A stretch of 64,000 nt of DNA, taken from positions 3,844,001 to 3,908,000 of the forward strand of contig CAVSKO010000002.1 of the NCBI GenBank assembly GCA_963728545.1, in the 5' to 3' direction. Under the pieces are notes generated by a model. It had not been told where the DNA came from, did not search any database, and saw only the letters and a program-made list of their open reading frames with translations. This document shows positions 41,312 through 49,850 of the stretch, one piece after another (positions within the stretch are counted from its first letter, which is position 1; each line of letters opens with the position of its first letter). The stretch comes from DASUNP01 sp963728545. GTDB taxonomy: Bacteria > Acidobacteriota > Blastocatellia > UBA7656. The position numbers were made by a program, and so were the translations under genes.

Positions 41312-42450
41312 CCGCGCCAAAAGTTGTTTTGCCGGATTACCCGGCAGAGATCGAAGCCGACCCGCGCGAGATTCCTTACGACCGCGAGCAATTGCTCAGG
41401 TTCTATTCCGCGATGCGATTGGCGAGGACTTTTGAAGAGAAGCTGGCCGCGCTCTACCGCCAGGGGCGGATATTCGGCGCGGTCTATTTAGGCTGCGGCC
41501 AGGAAGCGACCTCGGTAGGCTCTATCAGCTTGCTGGAACGAGGCGATCTGTTTTCTACCGTCTCGCGCAACCTGTCGGCGTGGTTTTACAGAGGCATAGA
41601 GCCGGGACACGTTTTCGCTCGCTGGTTCGGCAAAGATCTGCCGCCCGGGAACGGACGCGAGCTGGGATTGTTTCTTGCCGATATGGAAAACGTGGGCATC
41701 GCGCCTTTTCACAACGGCTCGATGGCTTCGTGGATTCCGAGCGGCGCAGGCTACGCGCTCGCGTTCAAGATGAGGCAGCAGCCGAACATTTATATGGCCT
41801 TTACCGGAGACGGCGCGACCAGCCCCGGGGATTTTTATGAAGGGCTGAATTTCGCTTCGATACACAAGCTGCCGCTCGTGATAATCTGCGAAGCGAATCA
41901 GTTCGCCTACTCGACTCCTTGCGACAAACAGATGCCGGTCGAAAACGTCGCCGACCGCGCGCCCGCTTTTAACATCTACGCGGAGACGGCTTTCGGCAAC
42001 GACATTTTCAAAGTGATAGAGGCCGCGCGCCGCGCCGTAGAGCATGCGCGATCAGGTCGCGGCCCCGCGCTCGTAGAGTTCAAGACGTTCCGCCAGCGGG
42101 GGCACGGCGAGCACGACGATTGCAGCTATGTGAGCGCAGAGCTGAGAGCTTTTTGGGAAGAGCGCGACCCGGTTGTGATGTACCGCCGGTGGATGATCGA
42201 GCGGGCAGAGATACCGGCCTCAGACCTTGAGTTAATCGAAGAGATGGCTTTGCGGCGCGTCGAAGCTGGAGTCGAGTATGCCGAAAGCCTGCCGTTCCCA
42301 AAGCCTGAGACTGTAACGGATCGTCTGTTCGCGCCGTCTCCGCACGACCCTGCGCCCGAAGATCGCAAAGCCGTCTTCGAGCCGATTGATAACCCGGCGA
42401 TCCCGGCCCTGACTGCGGCGCAAGATAGATCATCGGAGGGGCATTTCTAA
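41308..42450 (+). CDS. 2-oxoacid dehydrogenase E1 component, alpha subunit
   Basis: A 380-aa thiamine-diphosphate enzyme subunit. The TPP-binding motif GDGATSPGDFYEGLN ... CEANQFAYSTP follows the GDG-x(n)-N pattern, and VEFKTFRQRGHGEHDD carries the phosphorylation-loop-like region of branched-chain or pyruvate E1 alpha. It works with the beta subunit (next gene, 1-bp overlap) to decarboxylate a 2-oxoacid. No E2 or E3 gene is present in the operon, so these come from elsewhere or the acceptor is unusual. Confidence 0.88.
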   Translation: MTAPKVVLPDYPAEIEADPREIPYDREQLLRFYSAMRLARTFEEKLAALYRQGRIFGAVYLGCGQEATSVGSISLLERGDLFSTVSRNLSAWFYRGIEPGHVFARWFGKDLPPGNGRELGLFLADMENVGIAPFHNGSMASWIPSGAGYALAFKMRQQPNIYMAFTGDGATSPGDFYEGLNFASIHKLPLVIICEANQFAYSTPCDKQMPVENVADRAPAFNIYAETAFGNDIFKVIEAARRAVEHARSGRGPALVEFKTFRQRGHGEHDDCSYVSAELRAFWEERDPVVMYRRWMIERAEIPASDLELIEEMALRRVEAGVEYAESLPFPKPETVTDRLFAPSPHDPAPEDRKAVFEPIDNPAIPALTAAQDRSSEGHF

Positions 42451-43424
42451 TGTCCCAGATGACCTATCTTCAAGCGATAAGCTCGGCATTGCGCGAAGAG
42501 ATGCGCCGCGACCCTAACGTTTTCATATTGGGCGAAGACATCGCGGTATTCGGCGGCGCGTTCAAGATCACTCAAGGCTTCCTGGATGAGTTCGGCCCCG
42601 CGCGCGTCATCAACACGCCGATCTCGGAATCGGGTTTCGTTGGCGCGGCGTGCGCGGCGGCGACCACAGGATTTCGCCCCGTAGTCGAATTTCAATTCAT
42701 AGATTTTATCGCGTGCGCGTTCGACCAGATCGTCAACTATGCCGCGAAATGTTATTACCGATGGGGCGTGCAGATGCCTATAGTCTTTCGCGGGCCTACG
42801 GGGGGCGGAATACACGCGGGGCCTTACCATTCGCAGAATCCCGAAGCGTGGTTCGCGCACACGCCCGGGCTTAAAGTCGTGTTGCCTTCGACTGCTCGTG
42901 ATGCGAAGGGATTGTTGACGGCAGCGATTCGCGATAACAACCCCGTAGTCTATCTTGAGAACAAATTTCTTTATCGCCATTATCGCGAAGAAGTGCCGGA
43001 TGGTGAGTACGTCGTCCCACTTGGAGTAGCCGCGCTGCGCACAATGGGGAGCGATCTTTCGATCATCAGCTACGGCGCTACGGTCCACCTGTGCGTCGAG
43101 GTGGCGCGCATGCTGGAACGCGAAGGCGCGTCCGTAGAAGTCGTAGACCTTCGCTCGCTCGCGCCGCTTGATCGAGAGTCGGTGCTTGAAAGCGTGCGAA
43201 AAACCAGCCGCGCCCTCGTAGTCCACGAAGCCAACCTGACGGCAGGGTTTGGCGCAGAGATAGCAGCGCTGATTGCCGAAGAAGCGTTCGATTATCTTGA
43301 CGCGCCTGTCGCGCGCGTCGCATCGCTCGATGTGCCCGTACCTTTCAGCCCGCCGCTTGAAATGGCAATGCTGCCGTCGGTTGACAAGATCGCTCAGGCC
43401 GCAAGGAGATTACTCGCGTATTAA
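42450..43424 (+). CDS. 2-oxoacid dehydrogenase E1 component, beta subunit
   Basis: A 324-aa partner of the alpha subunit. FILGEDIAVFGGAFKITQGF and VINTPISESGFVGAACAAA are classical E1 beta motifs for TPP and subunit contacts; GPTGGGIHAGPYHSQNPE is the usual loop near the active site. It is the last gene of the four-gene operon, and a 22-bp perfect hairpin starts in its stop codon. Confidence 0.88.
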   Translation: MSQMTYLQAISSALREEMRRDPNVFILGEDIAVFGGAFKITQGFLDEFGPARVINTPISESGFVGAACAAATTGFRPVVEFQFIDFIACAFDQIVNYAAKCYYRWGVQMPIVFRGPTGGGIHAGPYHSQNPEAWFAHTPGLKVVLPSTARDAKGLLTAAIRDNNPVVYLENKFLYRHYREEVPDGEYVVPLGVAALRTMGSDLSIISYGATVHLCVEVARMLEREGASVEVVDLRSLAPLDRESVLESVRKTSRALVVHEANLTAGFGAEIAALIAEEAFDYLDAPVARVASLDVPVPFSPPLEMAMLPSVDKIAQAARRLLAY

Positions 43425-43500
43425 AGAAGTCCTGAGTGCTGAGTCCTGGGTAACAGCTTACAACACGGCTGTTCTCTCACTCAGCACTCAGGACTTCTTT
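43423..43500. repeat. 22-bp perfect inverted repeat between convergent genes
   Basis: AAAGAAGTCCTGAGTGCTGAGT (43423-43444, arms 22 nt) and its complement at 43479-43500 surround 34 nt. The left arm contains the end of the E1 beta stop codon; the right arm encodes the last residues (KKS) and stop of the VUT gene. It can terminate both transcripts and also looks like a small interspersed repeat. Confidence 0.75.
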
Positions 43501-44006
43501 ATGAGCAGTGCCCACAGGGCACCGCCTGCGACTTTCGCGGCGAACTGCCCTAGCACTATCCACGGCATAAGCGCGCCGAACGCAAGCGTCGGAAAGATCA
43601 GGCTGTCAACGGCTGCGCTGATCAAATTCGAGCCGTTGACTTTTATCATCCACGCCCGATGTCTGAGGACGTGATAGGTGATGGCGTCCGCCGCGCCGCT
43701 CGCGGCAAAGGCTACAAGTGACGCGAGCGCAATCTGTCCCGCGTCGCGATTCAACAGCCAGGAGAGCGCCGACCCGCAAGCGATCAGCATAGCCATCTTT
43801 ACCCAGAGATTTCTCCCACGCCACGCTTCATGCAGACGGTCGCGCGCGGTTATATCGAGGCCGATCAGCAGGAACGCGACTATGATGGTAGCCGACGGGC
43901 CGAACCGCGCTACGATCAAGTTCGCGGCAACGATGGCGGCAAGGTAGAGCGCGACCAGAAAGATCGTAACGGCCCTCAGGCCAGGCTCCTTGATCTCAGC
44001 TTTCAT
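43488..44006 (-). CDS. VUT-family (queuosine-precursor-type) membrane protein
   Basis: A 172-aa membrane protein with five or six helices. The stretch AANLIVARFGPSATIIVAFL and LIGLDITARDRLHEAW match the PF02592 family of putative precursor transporters (YhhQ-like), in a short form. It overlaps the upstream gene by 11 bp and is probably co-transcribed with it. Substrate (preQ0/preQ1 or a vitamin) is inferred from the family. Confidence 0.65.
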   Translation of the reverse strand: MKAEIKEPGLRAVTIFLVALYLAAIVAANLIVARFGPSATIIVAFLLIGLDITARDRLHEAWRGRNLWVKMAMLIACGSALSWLLNRDAGQIALASLVAFAASGAADAITYHVLRHRAWMIKVNGSNLISAAVDSLIFPTLAFGALMPWIVLGQFAAKVAGGALWALLIKKS

Positions 44007-45018
44007 CCTTCAGCCTTGAAATCTTTTTCTTTAATACGTTGATGTACCGGGGCGCAACGTTTGGCGTCAACTGCGCAGGGCTTTTGACGCCGTGTTCAGC
44101 CAACAGGGCGTTCAGTATTTCAGCTTCCGTCCCGCCGCCCGTCATGATCTGCTCAAGCAGGTTTAAGATCATCTGCTTTTGCGCGGGCGTGCATTGCCAG
44201 TCCTCTTGCTTGATCCGCTCAATAAAGCTTGGCTCGACCTGTCGAGCCGCAGGATCGGCCACGGGAGCTGATCCTGTGTCATCAGCATTTTCGGCTGGCG
44301 TCTCTTGAAACACAATTATGGGTTTATTGGGAATGAACTCTTCGCCGTCCTGAGTGAAGAACTCGCTGCCGTTTACGGCCAGCAGAGTGGCCGCGATGAG
44401 CGAGCGTTTTTGAGCCATCTTCTGAATCGTATTAACCTGATCCGCGATATTTTCATTCAGCACGCGGCCCGCCGGTTGATCCGTTATGGCTCGATCTTCT
44501 ATATCGAATTTCGCGCCGCACCCGCCGCGCTTGCGGAAACAGACCCAGCCGCCGCCGTACTCCTGTTTGCCGCGAATGATAGCCGCTTGCCCGCATTGCA
44601 GGCATTTGCGCTGCGCCTCGCGGTAACGATATTTCTGCTCCCAACTGTTAGCAGAGCCGTCGCCCTCGGCAATTATCATATCGCCGCGCTGCAAGCGGCA
44701 CCGGTAGAGGTAAAAGAAAAAAGGCTCGCCGTTATGATCTGCGCCGGTCCAGTCTTCCGCAGAGCGAATGATCTCGAACCGGCTTGTGAGCCCGAACAGG
44801 GTGCAGAGTTTTTCCGCCCCGGGCTTTAACAACGTAGGCTTTTCGGTTCCGGGAATAACACCGTAATCTACGCCCTCGCGCATAACGGTGCGGACGAACT
44901 CGACCACCTGATTAAACCTGTCGATAGCCTGTTGGACCGAAAGAGCCGGCATAAAAGACTCGTGCTCAATCGGCATCAGTGATGTTTCGGCTGATTGGCC
45001 TATTTTTATCTCTTCCAT
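43996..45018 (-). CDS. Phage/mobile-element-type hypothetical with Cys-rich insert
   Basis: A 340-aa cytoplasmic protein. The N-terminal domain carries the pattern VMREGVDYGVIPGTEKPTLL with KPGAEKLCTLF, recurrent in phage and integrative-element proteins that sit next to single-strand annealing genes. A zinc-finger-like insert (CLQCG ... CFRKRGGCGAKF, about 138-170) follows, and a helical C-terminus (TPAQKQMILNLLEQIM) may bind DNA. It shares a style and perhaps a role with the recombination operon at 57.8-59.8 kb. Exact function unknown. Confidence 0.6.
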   Translation of the reverse strand: MEEIKIGQSAETSLMPIEHESFMPALSVQQAIDRFNQVVEFVRTVMREGVDYGVIPGTEKPTLLKPGAEKLCTLFGLTSRFEIIRSAEDWTGADHNGEPFFFYLYRCRLQRGDMIIAEGDGSANSWEQKYRYREAQRKCLQCGQAAIIRGKQEYGGGWVCFRKRGGCGAKFDIEDRAITDQPAGRVLNENIADQVNTIQKMAQKRSLIAATLLAVNGSEFFTQDGEEFIPNKPIIVFQETPAENADDTGSAPVADPAARQVEPSFIERIKQEDWQCTPAQKQMILNLLEQIMTGGGTEAEILNALLAEHGVKSPAQLTPNVAPRYINVLKKKISRLKDES

Positions 45019-45255
45019 AATCTCAATAAAGTTTCCAGACGCCAGCCCGGCGAAAAGAATTGTCGGCTTGCACTCGGAGCTAGTAAGACCGAATTGCAGA
45101 ATTACAATTTGTCAGATCGGGGTTGTGATTATTTTAGATCAGGCGGCGGTCATCTGTCGCCCCGTTAAAGAACTCTAAACGGCTGGTCGTTCATCGAGGG
45201 GCTTGGCTATACTAACCTTTGCCGCAAATAAGAAAAATATTTAGTGAGGTGAAGC

Positions 45256-48200
45256 GTGTTTAAGAAAGCATTGGTGTGCATTCTCATAATGACATTTGCG
45301 TTGAGCGTTCAAGCCGCGCCTCTACAGGACGCGCCCAAGAAAGCCGAGCCGTGGGACGTCGAAGCGGAGCATGGGCCTGCGAAAACCGTAGAGTTCGACA
45401 CCGACGAAGGCACGTGGATGAGCTGCGACGTGTCGCCCGACGGGCAAACAATAGTCTTCGATCTGTTGGGCGACATCTACCGCATGCCGATTGCGGGCGG
45501 GCGCGCAGAACTGATCGCGGGCGGCGCGTCATGGGAAGCGCAGCCGAGCTTTAGCCCTGATGGAAAGCTCATAGCTTTTACGTCCGACCGCGACGGCGGC
45601 GACAACATCTGGGTGATGGATGCGGACGGCAAAAACCGCCGCCAGATAACTAAAGAGACTCAACGCCTGGTAAATACTCCCGCGTGGACGCCCGACGGGC
45701 AATACATACTGGCGCGCAAGCATCTCGTCAACACCCGCTCGCTCGGCGCGGGCGAGATATGGATGTATCACATAAACGGCGGAGGCAGTGGGGTCCAGCT
45801 GACCGAGAAGCCTAACTGGACGGCAAACAGCGGCGAGCCTGCCGTCGATCCTAAAGGAAAGTTCGTTTACTTCGTCAACAGCACCGCGTTCGACTATAAC
45901 AAGAATGTTTACGACAGCATCTATTGGATCGAGCGTTACGACATGACGACTGCGCGCCGCTCCGTTTTTGTGAGAGGCTCAGGCGGGTCCATTCGGCCAC
46001 AGGTGTCGCCCGACGGCAAGTTGCTCTCTTTCCTTCGCCGCGACCGTTTAAAAACGGTTCTCTACCTGCGCGAGATAGAGACGGGGCGCGAGTGGCCCGT
46101 CTACGACAACGTGACGCGCGACCAGCAAGAGGCCTGGGCCGTGTTCGGCACTTATCCCGGATACAGTTGGACGCCCGACTCTAAGAGCATCGTCCTCACA
46201 TCGAACGGCAAATTCATACGCGTCAACGTCAACACCAAACAAGCGACGCCGATACCGTTTACCGCGCACGTCTCGCAACGCGTGACCGAAGCTCTGCGCT
46301 TCGAGCAGAAAGTAGCGCCCGAACGCGACACGGCCCGCCTGCTCAGATGGGCAAGGCGCAACCGCGACCGCGTGATCTATAACGCGCTCGGCAAGCTTTA
46401 CGTAAAGCGCGGCGATGCAGATCCGGCTCGCTTGCTCAAGACAAATTATCTTGAGTACGCGCCTGCATTCAGCCGAGACGGGTCGCGGGTTACTTACGTC
46501 ACGTGGTCGGACGCCGAGAAAGGCGCGGTCTGGGTTGCGGACGCCGACGGGACGGACGCCCGCAAGATCACGACGCAAGGGGATCAATACGCGAACCCGG
46601 TCTTCTCGCCCGACGGGACAAAGATCGCTTATCTGAAAGGGCGCGGCAGCGTCTATCATGAAGAAGACCTGGCGAGCGAATCGAGCTTCGAGATTCACTA
46701 CTGGGACGGGAAAGAGCACCGCTTCGTTATGGATCTGTCGAGCCGAGGCTCGAACGCGCGCATGCCAACGCTCAGCTTCGACCCCGCGGGCGAGCGAATA
46801 CTCTTCATGGAATCCAAGCCCGTCACTGCCGCAGGCTCGACACACATCTACACCTATCTGAGCAGCGTCAAGCTTTCGGGCGACGACTACAAGCAACACA
46901 TCGAATCAAAGTACGCGGCGGAGATCGCGCCTTCGCCCGATAATCAATGGCTGTTCTTCAAGGACCTGCACAAGCTCTACCTCGCGCCGTTTCCGAAGAC
47001 CGGCAAGATGTTGAAGATCGGCGCTACGGAAACGATAGTGCCGGTCAAAAGCATTTCTTCGTCATCCGGCGACTGGCTCGCGTGGTCTGCCGACAGCAAG
47101 AGCGTGCAGTGGACGTTGGGCGAGAACTTCTACGAGCAGACGCTCGATAATGTCTTTAAGCAACTGGCGAAGGACGAGCGCGCGCCGGAGCCTCGCGCCA
47201 CGAAGATCGGTTTTGAGTTCGAGACGGCCCACCCGCGCGGACTCGTAGCGTTGACTAACGCCCGCATCATAACGATGAAGGGCGACGAAGTCATCGAGCG
47301 GGGGAGCATTCTCATCGAAGGCAACCGCATAAAAGCAATCGGCGCGAGCGTGGACATTCCGGCGGCGGCGCGCAAAATCGATATGGCCGGTCGTACTATT
47401 ATGCCAGGCATCATAGACGTTCACGCGCACATGGGTTACAACACGCTCGACATCATCCCCGAAAAGCAATGGGCATATTACGCAAACCTTGCGTACGGGG
47501 TCACGACTACGCACGACCCGTCGGCCTCTACGCAATCGGTCTTCGCGCAATCAGAGATGGTGAAGGCGGGCGCGATGGTCGGGCCGCGCATCTTTTCGAC
47601 GGGCTACATACTTTACGGCGCGGAGAATACGGAAAAGGCTGTCGTAGGCAGCTACGAAGATGCGCGGGCGCACCTTTCAAGATTGAAAGCCGACGGCGCG
47701 TTCAGCGTTAAGAGCTACAACCAGCTTCGCCGCAGCTCGCGCCAGCAGATAATAAAGGCGGCTCGCGATCTTCAAATGATGGTCGTGCCCGAAGGCGGCT
47801 CGACTTACTACTACAACATGACGCACATACTCGACGGCCACACGGGCATAGAGCATTCGATACCAGTCGCCCCGCTTTATAAAGATGCGCTCACGCTGCT
47901 CACTAAAAGCGCTACGGGTTACACGCCGACACTGATCGTAGTTTATGGCGGAGTGATGGGCGAGAACTACTGGTATCAACACACGAACGTGTGGGAGAAC
48001 GAGCGGCTTTTGAAATTCGTCCCTCGCAGCGTGGTCGATTCCCGCTCGCGGTGGCGGCTGATGGGGCCGGAGGACGACTTTTTTCATGTCGAGATTGCGA
48101 AATCGGTCAAAGACGTAGTTCGCGCGGGAGGCCACGCGCAGTTGGGCGCGCACGGCCAGCTTCAAGGACAGGGCGCGCACTGGGAGTTGTGGATGTTGCA

Positions 48201-48465
48201 GCAAGGTGGAATGACGCCGATGGAAGCGATTCGCGCGGCGACGATTCACGGCGCGTGGTATCTTGGGCTTGATAAGGAGATCGGCTCGCTTGAAGCGGGC
48301 AAGCTCGCGGACTTGATGGTGATGGATAAGAACCCGCTTGAAAACATACGCAACACGGATACGATCCGTTACGTGATGATTAACGGCGTGCTCTATGACA
48401 CGAATAATATGGACGAGGTCTATCCCCAGGCGAAGGCGAGAGGGAAATTCTTCTGGGAGCGTTGA
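45256..48465 (+). CDS. Secreted TolB-propeller amidohydrolase
   Basis: A 1,069-aa exported enzyme. A signal peptide (VCILIMTFALSVQAAP) leads to an N-terminal beta-propeller of PD40/TolB repeats (about 45-650; recurring patterns such as SPDGKLIAFTSDRDGGDNIW and SPDGTKIAYLKG). The C-terminal amidohydrolase domain starts near 665 (LTNARIITMKGDEVIERG) with metal ligands in GIIDVHAHMGY, and ends EAGKLADLMVMDKNPLENI. GTG start with GAGGTGAAGC upstream. Such proteins hydrolyse cyclic amides or peptides (prolidase/imidazolonepropionase-like) outside the cytoplasm. Confidence 0.88.
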   Translation: MFKKALVCILIMTFALSVQAAPLQDAPKKAEPWDVEAEHGPAKTVEFDTDEGTWMSCDVSPDGQTIVFDLLGDIYRMPIAGGRAELIAGGASWEAQPSFSPDGKLIAFTSDRDGGDNIWVMDADGKNRRQITKETQRLVNTPAWTPDGQYILARKHLVNTRSLGAGEIWMYHINGGGSGVQLTEKPNWTANSGEPAVDPKGKFVYFVNSTAFDYNKNVYDSIYWIERYDMTTARRSVFVRGSGGSIRPQVSPDGKLLSFLRRDRLKTVLYLREIETGREWPVYDNVTRDQQEAWAVFGTYPGYSWTPDSKSIVLTSNGKFIRVNVNTKQATPIPFTAHVSQRVTEALRFEQKVAPERDTARLLRWARRNRDRVIYNALGKLYVKRGDADPARLLKTNYLEYAPAFSRDGSRVTYVTWSDAEKGAVWVADADGTDARKITTQGDQYANPVFSPDGTKIAYLKGRGSVYHEEDLASESSFEIHYWDGKEHRFVMDLSSRGSNARMPTLSFDPAGERILFMESKPVTAAGSTHIYTYLSSVKLSGDDYKQHIESKYAAEIAPSPDNQWLFFKDLHKLYLAPFPKTGKMLKIGATETIVPVKSISSSSGDWLAWSADSKSVQWTLGENFYEQTLDNVFKQLAKDERAPEPRATKIGFEFETAHPRGLVALTNARIITMKGDEVIERGSILIEGNRIKAIGASVDIPAAARKIDMAGRTIMPGIIDVHAHMGYNTLDIIPEKQWAYYANLAYGVTTTHDPSASTQSVFAQSEMVKAGAMVGPRIFSTGYILYGAENTEKAVVGSYEDARAHLSRLKADGAFSVKSYNQLRRSSRQQIIKAARDLQMMVVPEGGSTYYYNMTHILDGHTGIEHSIPVAPLYKDALTLLTKSATGYTPTLIVVYGGVMGENYWYQHTNVWENERLLKFVPRSVVDSRSRWRLMGPEDDFFHVEIAKSVKDVVRAGGHAQLGAHGQLQGQGAHWELWMLQQGGMTPMEAIRAATIHGAWYLGLDKEIGSLEAGKLADLMVMDKNPLENIRNTDTIRYVMINGVLYDTNNMDEVYPQAKARGKFFWER

Positions 48466-48493
48466 TCGCAGTAGATAAAAACAAATTGCTCGC

Positions 48494-48678
48494 AAGCCCC
48501 GTAGGGGCGAAATTCGAAAGCACAGGGCAACGCCCTGTGTTCGTAAGCGCAATTTATTTAAAGCCCTGAAAGGGCGAAATAAATCGAATCTTATTTCGCC
48601 CTTTCAGGGCTTGTGTTTTGATCTATCAACCACCCGGCGCGATGCGCCGGGCTATTGAATTTCGCCCCTACGGGGCTT
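48494..48678. repeat. Cluster of nested perfect hairpins
   Basis: An outer 22-bp inverted repeat (48494-48515 with 48657-48678, core GCCCCGTAGGGGCGAAATTC) encloses a second 22-bp one (48561-48582 with 48591-48612, core GCCCTGAAAGGGCGAAATAA), plus shorter ones CACAGGGC/GCCCTGTG (48521-48539) and CCGGCGC/GCGCCGG near 48635-48650. The repeated style xGCCC..GGGCGAAAT suggests an amplified mobile hairpin family. It lies between convergent genes. Confidence 0.8.
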
Positions 48679-48691
48679 TTCAAATGGCCGC

Positions 48692-49831
48692 TTACTCCGG
48701 TGCGGGGACCGACAGCATATAGACCGCGAATGAAGCGAGCCAGTGCTCTCCCGCGTAATCGCCGCTCGCGACGTTTTCTAAAGCGACTTTCGCATGAAGA
48801 GTCGCCGCGCGGGCTAAACTCGCGCGGGCGGCATCCTGTCGCGGTAAGGCCGAAGCAACTGCTCGCATGCACCAGGCGCGGCTCAAGTTCAATCCGTCGA
48901 GGTGAACAATCTTGGGATCGCTGCGGTCGCTGACAATGGCCGGTTCAAGCAAGGCTCTGTATTTGCCTTTGGCCAGGCCGGGCAGGAACCGCTGAAACCA
49001 GCGCGCAAACTCCGCAGGCTTCATCACGCGCCGCATCAAATCGGCTTCCATCAGACCGGGCGAGAAGAAATCTTCCCCGCCCGGCTCCCAGTTTGCCGGG
49101 TAAGCCGCGTCCGCCGAAAAATATGTCAGGCTGCGCTCTCGTATCAACTCGGTCAATTGCCGGTTGCCGACCGCATTAGCGTAGTCGATTGCGAATGCCA
49201 GGCCAAATGCCGTGTTGGGATGAACACCCGTTCGTATCGGATAAGTCTGCTTCGGAAGAAAAGCGATGTACCTGGCGACCAGGGCCTCTGCAAGCGGCTG
49301 CAAATTCCTCGACCACTTTTTCCCGTCCGCGTCATCCCACCCGTGAAGCTCTTCCGCAAGCTTTAAAAGCCACGCCCAGCCGTATGTCCGCTCGAACGAT
49401 TGACGGTTCGCCTGAGCAAGATATGCCGTCTCGACCAGAATGTTTTTTGCAGTAAGGTTCTCATCCATCGCCTTGCGGATTTCGGCGGCTTCCGGCAGGT
49501 CTGCGAACACGCGCAACAGACGCACGAGCATCCAGTGTCCGTGCACGGACGAGTGCCAGTCAAAACAGCCGTAGAAAGCCGGATGCAGCGCGCGCGGGTT
49601 CCGGACCTCGCCCCCGTCATTCATCACGTGATCGAGCTTATTGGGATATTCCTTTGCCACGCACTTCAAAGCGAGCCGCGCGAAGCGGGAAGCCTGCTCT
49701 CTGGTCAAGGTTAAATTGTTTGCCTTCGAGTTTGTGCTTTCAGGTTGCGCCATTGCGTTTAGAGTTGTAGAGGATGTAAGCGTGAAGATCAATAACGCGA
49801 TCGGGATGATTATAGGCGGCGTTTTTTTCAT
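48692..49831 (-). CDS. Secreted DUF2891 protein
   Basis: A 379-aa exported protein. Signal peptide (PIIIPIALLIFTLTSSTTLN) and then a helical DUF2891 domain with typical motifs HPAFYGCFDWHSSVHGHWML, RTYGWAWLLKLAEELH and EPGGEDFFSPGLMEADLMRR. The (alpha/alpha)-barrel look and conserved acidic and His residues suggest a carbohydrate-active enzyme, but no activity is assigned to the family. It stands alone, convergent with the TolB-amidohydrolase across the hairpin cluster. Confidence 0.85.
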   Translation of the reverse strand: MKKTPPIIIPIALLIFTLTSSTTLNAMAQPESTNSKANNLTLTREQASRFARLALKCVAKEYPNKLDHVMNDGGEVRNPRALHPAFYGCFDWHSSVHGHWMLVRLLRVFADLPEAAEIRKAMDENLTAKNILVETAYLAQANRQSFERTYGWAWLLKLAEELHGWDDADGKKWSRNLQPLAEALVARYIAFLPKQTYPIRTGVHPNTAFGLAFAIDYANAVGNRQLTELIRERSLTYFSADAAYPANWEPGGEDFFSPGLMEADLMRRVMKPAEFARWFQRFLPGLAKGKYRALLEPAIVSDRSDPKIVHLDGLNLSRAWCMRAVASALPRQDAARASLARAATLHAKVALENVASGDYAGEHWLASFAVYMLSVPAPE

Positions 49832-49850
49832 CCTGCTTCTGGGGTTCGAC

